A stretch of DNA of 64,000 nucleotides, taken from contig NZ_FNKA01000002.1 in the NCBI RefSeq assembly GCF_900101335.1, positions 434,001 through 498,000 of the forward strand, in the 5' to 3' direction. Positions 8,264 to 16,401 of the stretch are shown here, piece by piece; position 1 is the first letter of the stretch; each line of letters begins with the position of its first letter. The notes beneath the pieces were generated by a model, which was not told where the DNA came from, made no database searches, and was given only the letters and a program-made list of their open reading frames with translations. The translations under genes and the position numbers were made by a program. This DNA comes from Quadrisphaera sp. DSM 44207 (GTDB lineage Bacteria > Actinomycetota > Actinomycetes > Actinomycetales > Quadrisphaeraceae).

Positions 8264-9459
8264 CGGTCCTCCTCCAGCCACGAGCGCACCTGCGCGGTGC
8301 CGGGCGCCGGGGCGTCGATCCAGTGGGGCACGAAGCGGGCCCGCTCGTCGGTGATCCAGGAGTCCGACTCGCGGATCCCGCAGCCGGCCGCCACCCCGTC
8401 GACGACCCAGGAGCCGACCACGGCCCGGTTGCCGTCGAAGTCGGGCAGCGGCGCCCACTGCTGGTAGCAGTACCCCTCGGCGCCCCACCGGCCGGGCTGG
8501 TCGATCGACACGCCCGCGGCGCGCGCCCGGATGCCGCCGCCCTCGCGCCCGTGCAGCGGCTTGGCCACCCACTCGGTCAGGGAGCCGGGCTCGTGCAGGT
8601 GGGCGGGCAGGAGGTTCTCGTGGCCCGGGTACAGGTGCCACAGCGCCGCCAGCAGCGCCTTGTTGGAGAGCACGACCTTCCACAGCGGCTCGATCCACAC
8701 GACGTCCGAGAGCACGGCCCGCCGCCCGAACGGCTCGCGGAGCATGTCCTCCCAGGGGTAGAGCTTGAAGCAGACCTCCACGGGCTCGTCCGACAGGCCC
8801 ACGAACCGCCGGGCCGTCGGGTCCCAGCCGAGCTGCTCGACCTCCAGGCCGTAGGTCAGCCACCCGGCGAGCATCGCGGTGTCGCGCAGGTACGCGACCG
8901 TCATCCACTCCTCGCCGGACTCCTCCTGGCCCGAGTGCGCCAGGTGCACCGTGCCGCGGCCGGTGCGCCGGGCCACGCGCTGCCAGGCGGCGACGAGGCG
9001 GTCGTGCAGGGAGTTCCACTGGTCGCGGTCGGGGTGGAGGTCCTGCAGCCAGTGCCACTGCGCGACGGCGGCCTCCACCAGCCCGGTCGGGGTGTCGGCG
9101 TTGTACTCGAGCAGCTTCGCCGGCCCGGCGCCGTCGTGGCGCAGGTCGAAGCGCCCGTACAGGGACGGCGGCGCCTCCGCGATGCTGGCGCGCACCGCCT
9201 CCAGCGCGTCCGGCGGCAGGCCCAGGTCGCCCAGGGCCCCCGAGGCGAGGAAGGCGGCGGCCTCCACGCACATGCCGTGCAGGCGCTCGGTGACCGCTTC
9301 CAGCTCGGCGACCTCCGCCTCGGTGAGCACGTACGCGGCCGCCTCGTACCAGTAGGGCAGCTCGGTGCCGTCCGGCTGCGGCGTCGTGGGGTAGACGAGC
9401 CCGACGGCCTCGACGCGCTCGCGCCAGTCCGGCCGCACCGCGCTGGGCTCGCGGATCAC
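8260..9459 (-). CDS. Glutathionylspermidine synthase-like ATP-grasp protein (YjfC/YgiC type)
   Basis: 399 residues, the length of stand-alone YgiC/YjfC proteins rather than the bifunctional E. coli Gsp. Family blocks include LLEYNADTPTGLVEAAVAQW, EVCFKLYPWEDMLREPFG, WKVVLSNKALLAALWHLYPG, AKPLHGREGGGIRARA and VGSWVVDGVAAGCGIRESD, which cover the ATP-grasp nucleotide and metal sites. Starts with GTG at 9459 overlapping the lipoprotein stop (GTGA), and ends in an ATGA overlap with DUF350, so all three are coupled. The peptide or amine it ligates is not known. Actinobacteria generally lack glutathione, so the historical name probably does not describe its substrate. Confidence 0.88.
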   Translation of the reverse strand: MIREPSAVRPDWRERVEAVGLVYPTTPQPDGTELPYWYEAAAYVLTEAEVAELEAVTERLHGMCVEAAAFLASGALGDLGLPPDALEAVRASIAEAPPSLYGRFDLRHDGAGPAKLLEYNADTPTGLVEAAVAQWHWLQDLHPDRDQWNSLHDRLVAAWQRVARRTGRGTVHLAHSGQEESGEEWMTVAYLRDTAMLAGWLTYGLEVEQLGWDPTARRFVGLSDEPVEVCFKLYPWEDMLREPFGRRAVLSDVVWIEPLWKVVLSNKALLAALWHLYPGHENLLPAHLHEPGSLTEWVAKPLHGREGGGIRARAAGVSIDQPGRWGAEGYCYQQWAPLPDFDGNRAVVGSWVVDGVAAGCGIRESDSWITDERARFVPHWIDAPAPGTAQVRSWLEEDR

Positions 9460-9866
9460 CCGCCCGAGCTCCCGGACCCGCCGAAGCCGCCGCGCACGAC
9501 CGTGCCGCCGCGGCCGGTCGTGTCGGCGCTGACCGTGCCCCCGGCGCGCGGTGCGCCGCCGCGCACCGCCGTGCCGGACGGCTGCGAGTAGCTGCCGCCG
9601 CTGACCCGGCTCCCCACCGCCGGGATCCGCGCGCCCAGCGGCAGGAAGTACCAGCCGAAGCCGCCGACGCGGGTCCCGTCGTCGTCGCACTCGTCGTCGT
9701 CGACGCGGGCGCCGGTGTCCTCGTCGACGCACACCGCCTGCGAGGTCGGCTCCCCGTCCTCGTCCGCGCCCGTCCCCGTGCTCGCCCCCGAGGCGCACCC
9801 GCCGAGGGCCACGGCGAGCGCCGGGGTCACGGCGAGCGCCACCCGGGCGGACCTGCGCACCGTCAT
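9456..9866 (-). CDS. Small lipoprotein, partner of the GspS-like/DUF350 pair
   Basis: 136 residues. A lipoprotein signal is clear: MTVRRSARVALAV followed by the lipobox LGGC at about residue 24. The mature part has an acidic patch with two cysteines (CVDEDTGARVDDDEC), then GFGWYFLPLGARIPAVG and a Gly/Ser-rich tail ending GGFGGSGSSGG. Position and layout recall YjfM/YgiB (DUF1190) of E. coli, which also sits beside a YjfC-like protein, though sequence similarity cannot be tested here. ATG at 9866 is chosen for GGGAGA upstream. It is the first gene of the operon and is divergent from the alpha/beta hydrolase. Confidence 0.72.
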   Translation of the reverse strand: MTVRRSARVALAVTPALAVALGGCASGASTGTGADEDGEPTSQAVCVDEDTGARVDDDECDDDGTRVGGFGWYFLPLGARIPAVGSRVSGGSYSQPSGTAVRGGAPRAGGTVSADTTGRGGTVVRGGFGGSGSSGG

Positions 9867-9893
9867 CGGAGATCTCCCGTCGTCGGACTCCAG

Positions 9894-9923
9894 CTGCCCC
9901 ATCCTGCCCCGTCCTGCCCCGTG
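9894..9923. repeat. 10-bp tandem repeat in the divergent promoter region
   Basis: Three copies of CTGCCCCRTC/G start at 9894, 9904 and 9914, between the lipoprotein gene (start 9866, minus) and the hydrolase (start 9955, plus). The spacing is close to one helical turn. A role as a regulator site is possible but not shown. Confidence 0.65.
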
Positions 9924-9954
9924 CGAGCCCGCGCGGGAGGGGTAGGGCACCGGG

Positions 9955-10797
9955 GTGGAGCACTGGGAGCGCGACGGGCTGGTCCTCGACGTCCGCGAGA
10001 GCGGGCCGGACGACGGGGAGGTGGTGGTCTGCCTGCACGGCTTCCCGCAGGACGGCGAGGCGTTCGGGGCGGTGGCCCCGCGCCTGGCCCGCGAGGGCCT
10101 GCGGGTGCTCGTGCCCGACCAGCGCGGCTACTCCCCCGGCGCCCGCCCGCCCGGACGCCGCCCGTACCGGCTGCATGAGGCGGTCGCCGACGTCCTCGCG
10201 CTGCTCGACGCGGCCGGCGCGGCGTCCGCCCACGTGGTCGGGCACGACTGGGGCGGGTTCGTCGCGTGGGCGCTGGCCGCGCAGCACCCGCAGCGCGTGC
10301 GGTCGGTCACCGTCCTCAGCACGCCGCACCCGCGGGCGGTGACGAGCGTGCTGCCGCGCAGCACGCAGGTCCTCCGCTCCTCCTACATGGCGTTCCTCCA
10401 GCTGCCGCGCCTGCCCGAGGCGCTGCTCCTGGGGGGCGGGGGGCGGCGGCTGCGCCGGCTGCTCGTGCGCGGCGGCCTGCCGCAGCACCTGGCCGAGCGC
10501 TACGCGCAGCGGATGCTCGAGCCCGGCGCGCTCACCGCGGCGCTCGGCTGGTACCGCGCCCTGCCCCTGGGCACCGGCCTGCGGGTCGGGCCGGTGCGGG
10601 TGCCGACGACGTTCCTGTGGGGACGGCGCGACCCGTCGTTCGCGCCCGCCGCGGTGCGCGGCACGCGCGCGCTCGTGCAGGGCCCGGCGAGCGGGCAGGG
10701 GCTCGACGTCGGCCACTGGCTGCCCGAGCTGGCACCGGAGGAGGTCGCGGCCGCCGTCCTGGCGGGGGTGCGCGCGGCGGGAGGGCGGCCCAGTTGA
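9955..10797 (+). CDS. Alpha/beta hydrolase, epoxide-hydrolase-like
   Basis: 280 residues. Strand and motif order fit the alpha/beta hydrolase fold: oxyanion motif HGFPQDG at residues 25-31, VPDQRGYSPG near 60, nucleophile elbow GHDWGGF (Asp as nucleophile) near 98, TFLWGRRDPSF near 218 with the acid Asp, and GHWLPEL near 258 with the catalytic His. An Asp nucleophile and HGFP motif favour an epoxide hydrolase or haloalkane dehalogenase over an esterase. GTG at 9955 lies 6 nt after TAGGGC, a near-match to the leaderless -10 seen elsewhere in this window. Confidence 0.82.
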   Translation: MEHWERDGLVLDVRESGPDDGEVVVCLHGFPQDGEAFGAVAPRLAREGLRVLVPDQRGYSPGARPPGRRPYRLHEAVADVLALLDAAGAASAHVVGHDWGGFVAWALAAQHPQRVRSVTVLSTPHPRAVTSVLPRSTQVLRSSYMAFLQLPRLPEALLLGGGGRRLRRLLVRGGLPQHLAERYAQRMLEPGALTAALGWYRALPLGTGLRVGPVRVPTTFLWGRRDPSFAPAAVRGTRALVQGPASGQGLDVGHWLPELAPEEVAAAVLAGVRAAGGRPS

Positions 10798-10814
10798 GGA
10801 CGAGGACGTCTCCG

Positions 10815-12164
10815 ATGCGACGAGCACTCCTGGCCGGCGGCGCGACCTCGGCACTCCTGCTCGCGGCGCTCGTGCCGCAGGCCGCGGCCTCCGGGTCGGA
10901 CGGCTGCTCCCCCACCGCGCAGGACCGGCCGGTGTGCCCGGGGCGGGGACCGCTGTCCCGGGCGTCCTTCCTCGACCCCACCGCCCAGGTCGAGGACGCC
11001 GAGCACGTCTCGCTGGCCGAGGAGGTCTACGTCGGCCCCTTCGCGCAGGTGCGGGCCAGCGAGGACGCCCCGGTCAGCGTCGGCGCCCGCTCGAACATCC
11101 AGGACAACGCGCTGGTGCAGGGCAGCCGCCACGAGGCCGACGGGGACGACGGAGCCGACGGAGCCGACGGAGCCGGCGGGGCCGGCGGCGAGGCCGCCCC
11201 GCGGGCCGGGGACGGCGAGGGCCGCGCGGCGCCCGGCGTGCAGATCGCCGACCGCGTGATCATGGCGCACGGCTCCGAGGTGATCGGCCCCGCCCAGATC
11301 GGCGTCGAGGGCGGCGACATCGAGGCCGACCCCGACGACGACCAGGAGGTCTTCCTCTCCTTCTCCAGCCAGGTCGACGGCGCCGTCCTCGAGAAGAACA
11401 CCGGCGTCTCCGCGCTCGCCCGCGTCGGGCCGGGCGTGCGGCTGCGCAGCGGCACGCTGGTGCTGCCCGGCAAGGACGTCACCACCCAGGCCGAGGCCGA
11501 CGACCCCGCGCTCGGCGAGGTCCGGCTCATCACCGAGGCCGACGTCGCGTTCAACGAGGCCGTCATCGAGGTCAACCTCGCCCTCGCCGAGGAGTACTCG
11601 CGCCTGCACCGCGAGCGCCCCAGCAGCGTGCGCGGCATCAACGTCGACCCCGGCGGCAGCGAGTTCAACGAGGACCGCGACCTGCCGGTCTTCGCCGGCG
11701 AGGAGGTCCGCCTGCCGGACTTCCGCAACCGGATCATCGGCGAGATCGACCTGGCCGACACCGTCGAGCGGTTCTCCTGCGTCAGCGGCGACCGCATCTC
11801 CCTGCGCGCCGACGAGGGCGAGGACTTCACCGTCGGCCACGTGCACGCGATGGACGACGACGTGACCTTCCACGCCCTCGAGGGGACCGACCTGACCGTC
11901 GGCGACGGCGTGAGCTACGGCGAGGGCGTCGTCGTCCACGGCGGCGGCCGCGTCGTGCTCCAGGGCCAGCCGGAGGCGCCCACGGCCGTCGGGGACGACG
12001 TCGTGCTCGAGGACGGCTCCGTCGTCTTCCGCAGCACCGTCGGGGACGGCGCGACGGTCGGCGAGCGCAGCGCCGTCGTCGGCACCGACCTGGCGCCCGG
12101 CGCCGTCGTCCCGCCGCGCACGGTCGTCCTCAACGGGGAGGTCTTCGGCGAGGTCGAGTGGTGA
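10815..12164 (+). CDS. Secreted gamma-carbonic-anhydrase-like left-handed beta-helix protein with lost zinc ligands
   Basis: 449 residues. A signal peptide covers residues 1-27. The first beta-helix (about 45-290) follows the archaeal Cam enzyme closely: GARSNIQDNALVQG at 90-103, AHGSEVIGPAQIG at 151-163, LPGKDVTTQAEADDP and FNEAVIEVNLALAEEYSRLHRE. Recalled Cam residues His81, His117 and His122 align with Gln102, His152 and Ile157, so two of three zinc ligands are missing. A Gly/Asp/Ala linker (107-140) built on a 9-bp repeat is inserted near the active site. A second beta-helix-like region (345-449) contains FHALEGTD and VVVHGGG. It may be a non-catalytic binding protein or use different ligands. 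Confidence 0.78.
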   Translation: MRRALLAGGATSALLLAALVPQAAASGSDGCSPTAQDRPVCPGRGPLSRASFLDPTAQVEDAEHVSLAEEVYVGPFAQVRASEDAPVSVGARSNIQDNALVQGSRHEADGDDGADGADGAGGAGGEAAPRAGDGEGRAAPGVQIADRVIMAHGSEVIGPAQIGVEGGDIEADPDDDQEVFLSFSSQVDGAVLEKNTGVSALARVGPGVRLRSGTLVLPGKDVTTQAEADDPALGEVRLITEADVAFNEAVIEVNLALAEEYSRLHRERPSSVRGINVDPGGSEFNEDRDLPVFAGEEVRLPDFRNRIIGEIDLADTVERFSCVSGDRISLRADEGEDFTVGHVHAMDDDVTFHALEGTDLTVGDGVSYGEGVVVHGGGRVVLQGQPEAPTAVGDDVVLEDGSVVFRSTVGDGATVGERSAVVGTDLAPGAVVPPRTVVLNGEVFGEVEW

Positions 12165-12210
12165 GGTCCTGAGCCCCACCGCCCGCGCCCGCCGCGGCGC
12201 CGGCGCCCTC

Positions 12211-12696
12211 GTGGCGCTGGTGCTCCTCCTGCCGGCGTGCTCCGCGGACCAGGCGTCCGAGCCCGGCACCACCCCCGCCTCCTCGAGCGCGCCGGCGGAG
12301 GCCGGGCCGGCCCCGCACGTGGCCAGCGCCGTCCTGGAGGACGCGACGCAGCCGGCCGAGGAGGGCCGCGCGGCGTGGTCCACCACCTGGCGGGCCTGCT
12401 TCGCCCTCGCCGCCGACGACCCCGCGGCGGCCGGGCCTCCGGACGCCGTCCGCTGGCAGTCGCAGGCCGTCACCACCGAGGGCGCCTCTCCCGCGGTGGA
12501 GCAGGTGCCCGGCGGCTGCCTCGACCTCGTCGTGGCGCGCGGGGTGAACGCCGCGGAGGCCGGCACGCCCGGCCGCGAGGTCGCGCTGGCCGACGCCGCG
12601 AACCTCGCCTACCGGGTGCGCGCCGTGCGCCCGGACGGCACGGTCACTCCCTGGTCGCAGCCGGTGCGCGTGACCTCGGTGCTGCCGCCCGCCTGA
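12211..12696 (+). CDS. Hypothetical lipoprotein
   Basis: 161 residues from GTG 12211. A lipobox LPAC lies at residues 7-10. The positive n-region expected of a signal peptide (ARARRGAG) lies upstream in the same frame and has no ATG, GTG or TTG. Translation may therefore begin at CTG 12169, just after the previous stop. The mature part has two further cysteines (WRACFALA, GGCLDLVVA) and a fibronectin-like end, YRVRAVRPDGTVTPWSQPVRV. It is 4-46 bp behind the Cam-like gene and probably co-transcribed. No function can be assigned. Confidence 0.6.
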   Translation: MALVLLLPACSADQASEPGTTPASSSAPAEAGPAPHVASAVLEDATQPAEEGRAAWSTTWRACFALAADDPAAAGPPDAVRWQSQAVTTEGASPAVEQVPGGCLDLVVARGVNAAEAGTPGREVALADAANLAYRVRAVRPDGTVTPWSQPVRVTSVLPPA

Positions 12697-12754
12697 CGGC
12701 TCGGTGCTGCCGCCCGAGGGTGCCGCTCGCAGCGCGCCCGTTGCTGCAGGCCAC

Positions 12755-12760
12755 TACCCT
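12755..12760 (+). promoter_or_regulatory. Leaderless-type -10 for the MFS gene
   Basis: TACCCT lies 7 nt before GTG 12768. Transcription would begin at or next to the start codon. Confidence 0.6.
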
Positions 12761-12767
12761 GGAGCCG

Positions 12768-14078
12768 GTGCGTCTCGCCACCCCGGTCCTCCGCCGCGAC
12801 AGCTCCTCCCCCGTCCTGCGGCGCCAGCGGGCCGCGGTCTCGCTGCTCTTCGCGCTCATGGGCGCCACCACGGGCAGCTGGGCGGCGCGCATCCCCGACG
12901 TGCGGGAGCAGGTCTCCCTCGACGACGCCCGCTGGGGCCTGGCCACGACGGCCTCCACGGGCGGGTCCCTGCTCTCCCTCGTGCTCGTCGCGGTGGTCAT
13001 CGCGCGCGTCGGGCCCCGCCGCCTCACGCGCCTGGCGGCTCCCCTGCTGCTGATCAACGCGCCGCTGCTCGCGTCCGCGCACCACCCCGTGCCCCTCGTG
13101 GCGGGCCTGGTGGTGCAGGGCTTCGCCACGAACCTGCTCTCCACCCCGATGAACGCCCAGGCGGTGCAGGTCGAGCGCGCCGCCGGGCGCCCGGTCCTGT
13201 CGACCTTCCACGCGTGCTTCAGCCTCGGCCAGCTCGCCGGCGGGCTCGCCGGCGTCGTCGCCGCCAGCGCCGGCCTCGTGCCCGCGGTGCAGCTGGCGGC
13301 CACCGGCGCGGTGCTCGGCATGCTGCTCGCCGTCACGGCGCGGTGGCAGCCGCCGGACGACGTCGTCCCGGCGCACGAGCGCACCCGCCTGCGCGTGACG
13401 CCGCAGCTGGCGCTGCTGGCGGGCATCGCGCTGCTCGCCGCCCTGGTCGAGGGCACCACGGTGCAGTGGAGCGCCGTCTACGCCGCGGACGCCCTGGGGG
13501 CCGGCGCCGCGGCGGGCGCGGCCGCGCTGGCGTGCTTCTCGCTCGCCATGGTCGTCGGGCGCCTGGTCGGGGACCGCGTCGTCGAGCGGCTCGGGCGCGC
13601 CCGCAGCATCCGCGCGTCCGCGGTGCTCACGGCGTGCGGCCTCGCCCTCGCCCTCGGGGTGGGCACCCCCCTGGCCGCCGGCGCCGGCTTCGCGCTCGTC
13701 GGCCTGGGTTCGGCGTGCGTGGTGCCCACCGTCTTCGGCCTGGCCGGCAACCAGCCGGGCACCGCACCGGGCCAGGGGGTCGCCGTCGCCGCCCTCGGGA
13801 TGTGGCCGGCCTTCCTCCTCGGGCCGCCGCTGGTCGGCGCCCTCGCCGGCCTGGCGGGCCTGCGCAGCGCCCTGTGGCTGCTGGTGGTCGCGGCCGCCGG
13901 CATCGCCGTGCTCGCCGGGCGCGTGCGGCCGCCCGCGCCCGGCTCGGACGACGGCACCGGGCGTGCGCGCGCCGCCGAGGTGGGCGCCGAGGCCGGAGTG
14001 GGCACCGAGGTCGGAGTGGGCACCGAGGCCGGTGTGGGCTCCGAGGCCGGAGTGGGCGCCGGCGCCGTCAGGCGGTGA
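12768..14078 (+). CDS. MFS transporter, FucP/sugar or drug type
   Basis: 436 residues and about twelve hydrophobic segments. It begins RQRAAVSLLFALMGATTGSWAARIPDV, a pattern seen in the YbjJ/YfkL-like MFS group where WAARIPD follows helix 1. No diagnostic substrate motif was found. GTG at 12768 is supported by TACCCT 7 nt upstream. The C-terminal 35 residues are a low-complexity tail of repeated G-V-G-x-E-A/V units encoded by an 18-bp tandem repeat, clearly an expansion. The 3' end overlaps the convergent second MFS gene by 11 bp. Confidence 0.82.
   Translation: MRLATPVLRRDSSSPVLRRQRAAVSLLFALMGATTGSWAARIPDVREQVSLDDARWGLATTASTGGSLLSLVLVAVVIARVGPRRLTRLAAPLLLINAPLLASAHHPVPLVAGLVVQGFATNLLSTPMNAQAVQVERAAGRPVLSTFHACFSLGQLAGGLAGVVAASAGLVPAVQLAATGAVLGMLLAVTARWQPPDDVVPAHERTRLRVTPQLALLAGIALLAALVEGTTVQWSAVYAADALGAGAAAGAAALACFSLAMVVGRLVGDRVVERLGRARSIRASAVLTACGLALALGVGTPLAAGAGFALVGLGSACVVPTVFGLAGNQPGTAPGQGVAVAALGMWPAFLLGPPLVGALAGLAGLRSALWLLVVAAAGIAVLAGRVRPPAPGSDDGTGRARAAEVGAEAGVGTEVGVGTEAGVGSEAGVGAGAVRR
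13980..14060 (+). repeat. 18-bp tandem repeat encoding the MFS tail
   Basis: Four full units (starting 13980, 13998, 14016, 14034) and a half unit, each GTGGGCNCCGAGGYCGGW. It is in frame within the transporter C-terminus. Confidence 0.85.
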
Positions 14079-15498
14079 GCACCGCCCGCTCCGGGGCGGC
14101 CTGCTCCAGGGACGCGCCGCGCTGCTCGGGCAGCAGCCAGGCCGCGGCGGCCGCGAGCGCGAAGGCGGCGGCGAAGACGCCGAAGACCAGGCCGGTGCCG
14201 CCCCGGTCGAGCAGCGACGGCACGGCCAGCGGCGCGACGATGGACGCGATCCGGCCGAACCCGGCCGCGGAGCCGGCGCCGGTGGCGCGCAGCACCGTCG
14301 GGTAGACCTCCGGGGTCACCGCGTAGACCGCGCCCCAGGCGCCGAGGGCGCAGAAGGACAGCGCGCACCCGGCCAGGAGGATCTCCGGGACGCTGTCCGC
14401 GGCCCCGTAGGCCCACGCCGACCCGGCGGCCCCTGCGAGGAAGGCCGCCAGGGTGGGACGGCGTCCCCAGGTCTCGATCAGCACGGCCGCCACGGCGTAC
14501 CCGGGCAGCTGCGCGAGCGTGATGACCAGCGTGTACTCGAAGGACCTGACCAGGGTGAAGCCGTCGGCGAGCAGCAGCGACGGCAGCCAGGTGAAGGCCC
14601 CGTAGTAGGCGAAGGTCAGCCCGAACCACACCGCCCACAGGGCGGCGGTGCGCCGGCGCAGCCGCGGGCTCCACAGCGCCCCGGGCCCCGGCACGGCCTG
14701 CGCGACCACGGCCTGCGCGACCACGGCCTGCGCGTCCACGGCCTGCGCGTCCACGGCCTGCGCGGCCGCGGGAGCCGCCTGCGGGGTCGCGGACCCCGGA
14801 GGGGGCGGTGCGCCGGCGGACGCCTCGAAGCGGCGCACCACCGCCTCGGCCTCCGCGGCGCGGCCGCGGCGCTCGAGGAAGCGCACCGACTCCGGCAGGG
14901 TGCGGCGCACCACGGCCGCGTACAGGGCCGGCACGGCGCCGATCGCCAGGGCCCAGCGCCAGCCGGAGTCGCTGCCCGCGACGACGAAGAAGCCGATCAG
15001 CGCGGCGGCCAGCCAGCCGACCGCCCAGAAGCCCTCCAGCACGACGACGACGCGGCCGCGCACGCGGGCGGGCGCGAACTCGCTGACCAGCGTGGACGCC
15101 ACGGGCAGCTCGGCGCCCAGGCCGAGGCCGATGACGAAGCGCAGCACGACCAGCGACGCCAGCGACCACGCCAGCGCGGAGGCGCCCGTGGCCAGCCCGT
15201 ACACCAGCAGGGTCAGGGCGAAGACCTGCCGGCGCCCGATCCGGTCGGCGAGCAGCCCGCCGAGACCGGCGCCGACCGCCATGCCGGCGAAGGTCGCCGA
15301 GAAGATCCACGACGCCTGGGTCGGGGCGAGGGACCACTGCTGCACGAGCGCGGCGACGACGAAGGAGACCAGCCCCACGTCCATCGCGTCGAGGGCCCAC
15401 CCGACGCCGGAGCCGAGCACCAGGCGGCGGTGCTCCCCGGTGACCGGCAGCGCGTCCAGCCGCTGCGCGCGCGAGGGAGCGGGCGACGGGGTGCTCAG
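14068..15498 (-). CDS. MFS transporter, sugar/aromatic-acid porter type
   Basis: 476 residues with twelve predicted membrane segments. Motifs of the sugar-porter/AAHS branch: DAMDVGLVSF in helix 1, GGLLADRIGRRQVF (loop 2-3 signature), PESVRFLERRGRAAEA before the central loop, and RRPTLAAFLAG in the second half. The central loop holds a repeated AQAVDAQAV/VAQAV segment from a 15-bp tandem repeat. No ATG, GTG or TTG precedes the conserved N-terminus, so the start is taken as CTG 15498, which overlaps the SDR stop (CTGA). A GTG near 15421 would remove conserved residues. It follows the SDR gene in one operon. Confidence 0.8.
   Translation of the reverse strand: MSTPSPAPSRAQRLDALPVTGEHRRLVLGSGVGWALDAMDVGLVSFVVAALVQQWSLAPTQASWIFSATFAGMAVGAGLGGLLADRIGRRQVFALTLLVYGLATGASALAWSLASLVVLRFVIGLGLGAELPVASTLVSEFAPARVRGRVVVVLEGFWAVGWLAAALIGFFVVAGSDSGWRWALAIGAVPALYAAVVRRTLPESVRFLERRGRAAEAEAVVRRFEASAGAPPPPGSATPQAAPAAAQAVDAQAVDAQAVVAQAVVAQAVPGPGALWSPRLRRRTAALWAVWFGLTFAYYGAFTWLPSLLLADGFTLVRSFEYTLVITLAQLPGYAVAAVLIETWGRRPTLAAFLAGAAGSAWAYGAADSVPEILLAGCALSFCALGAWGAVYAVTPEVYPTVLRATGAGSAAGFGRIASIVAPLAVPSLLDRGGTGLVFGVFAAAFALAAAAAWLLPEQRGASLEQAAPERAVLTA
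14692..14765 (-). repeat. 15-bp tandem repeat inside the MFS central loop
   Basis: Four full copies of CGCGNCCACGGCCTG at 14701-14760 with partial copies on both sides. It encodes the repeated A-Q-A-V stretch. Confidence 0.85.
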
Positions 15499-16361
15499 GG
15501 CCGCCGCCAGTCGTCCGAGGTCAGGTGCGAGCCGGCCATCGGACCCATCTGCAGCATGCCGCCGTCCACGGCCCAGGACGCGCCCGTGACGTAGGAGGCG
15601 GCTGGGGAGGCGAGGAAGGCCACGACGGCGGCGACCTCCCGGGCGTCCCCGGGACGGCGCAGCGGCACGCCGGGGCGCTCCTCGCCGGAGGTCTGCGGCG
15701 CCTCGTCCTCCTGCCCGGTCATGGGGGTCGCGATCTCGCCCGGGGCGACCGCGTTGACCGTGATGCCGTGCTCGGCCAGCTCGATCGCCGCCGTGCGGGT
15801 GAGCAGGCCCAGGCCGCCCTTGGCGGCGCAGTACGGCGCGGCGCCGACGCGCGGGGCGTGCTCGTGCACGCTCGTGACGTTGATCACCCGCCCGCCGCGG
15901 CCGGCGGCGACCATGCGCCGCGCCGCGCGCTGCAGGCACACGAACGCGCCGTCGAGGTCGGTGGCGACCACCCGGCGCCAGTCCTCGTACTCCAGGTCCA
16001 GGACCGGCGTGGAGGTGCCGGTGCCGGCGTTGTTGACGAGGACGTCGACGCCGCCGAGCTCCTCGGCGAGCTCGTCGACGACGTCCCCGGCCTCCGGCAG
16101 CCGCGTCAGGTCCAGGCGGCGCACGACCGCGCGGCGGCCCAGCGCGCGCACCTCCTCCGCGGTGCCCCGGGCGCCCTCCTCGTCCGAGCGGTAGGTCACG
16201 CCGACGTCGCAGCCGGCCTGCGCCAGGGCGACGGCGACCGCCCGCCCGATCCCGGAGTCCGACCCCGTGACGACGGCGACGCGCACGCCGTCCTCGGGCA
16301 CGCGCCCGAGGACCCGACCGCCCACCTGGCTGCTGACCTGCTCGCCGCTGCGCTCGCTCAC
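15495..16361 (-). CDS. Short-chain dehydrogenase/reductase
   Basis: 288 residues. Classical SDR: cofactor motif TGSDSGIG at about residues 32-39, NNAGTGTS near 111, catalytic Ser in INVTSVHEH near 157, YCAAK near 172, then VAPGEIATPMTG and the C-terminal YVTGASWAVDGG. VAVVTGSDSGIG is typical of glucose-dehydrogenase-like or 3-oxoacyl reductase-like members; the substrate is not predictable. It sits between the helicase and the MFS gene on the same strand. Confidence 0.85.
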   Translation of the reverse strand: MSERSGEQVSSQVGGRVLGRVPEDGVRVAVVTGSDSGIGRAVAVALAQAGCDVGVTYRSDEEGARGTAEEVRALGRRAVVRRLDLTRLPEAGDVVDELAEELGGVDVLVNNAGTGTSTPVLDLEYEDWRRVVATDLDGAFVCLQRAARRMVAAGRGGRVINVTSVHEHAPRVGAAPYCAAKGGLGLLTRTAAIELAEHGITVNAVAPGEIATPMTGQEDEAPQTSGEERPGVPLRRPGDAREVAAVVAFLASPAASYVTGASWAVDGGMLQMGPMAGSHLTSDDWRRP

Positions 16362-16401
16362 GACCGGGACCTACCCCGCGCGGCCCGCTCCCACGCCGGC
16401 G

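Noticed and set aside
10500-12566. 688-aa minus-strand ORF opposite the Cam-like gene
   Set aside because: It mirrors the beta-helix repeat in low-complexity V/D/G/A sequence; the plus-strand product has a signal peptide and Cam motifs.
14701-14765. CRISPR-like array
   Set aside because: The 15-bp units are contiguous without spacers and are in frame within a transporter.
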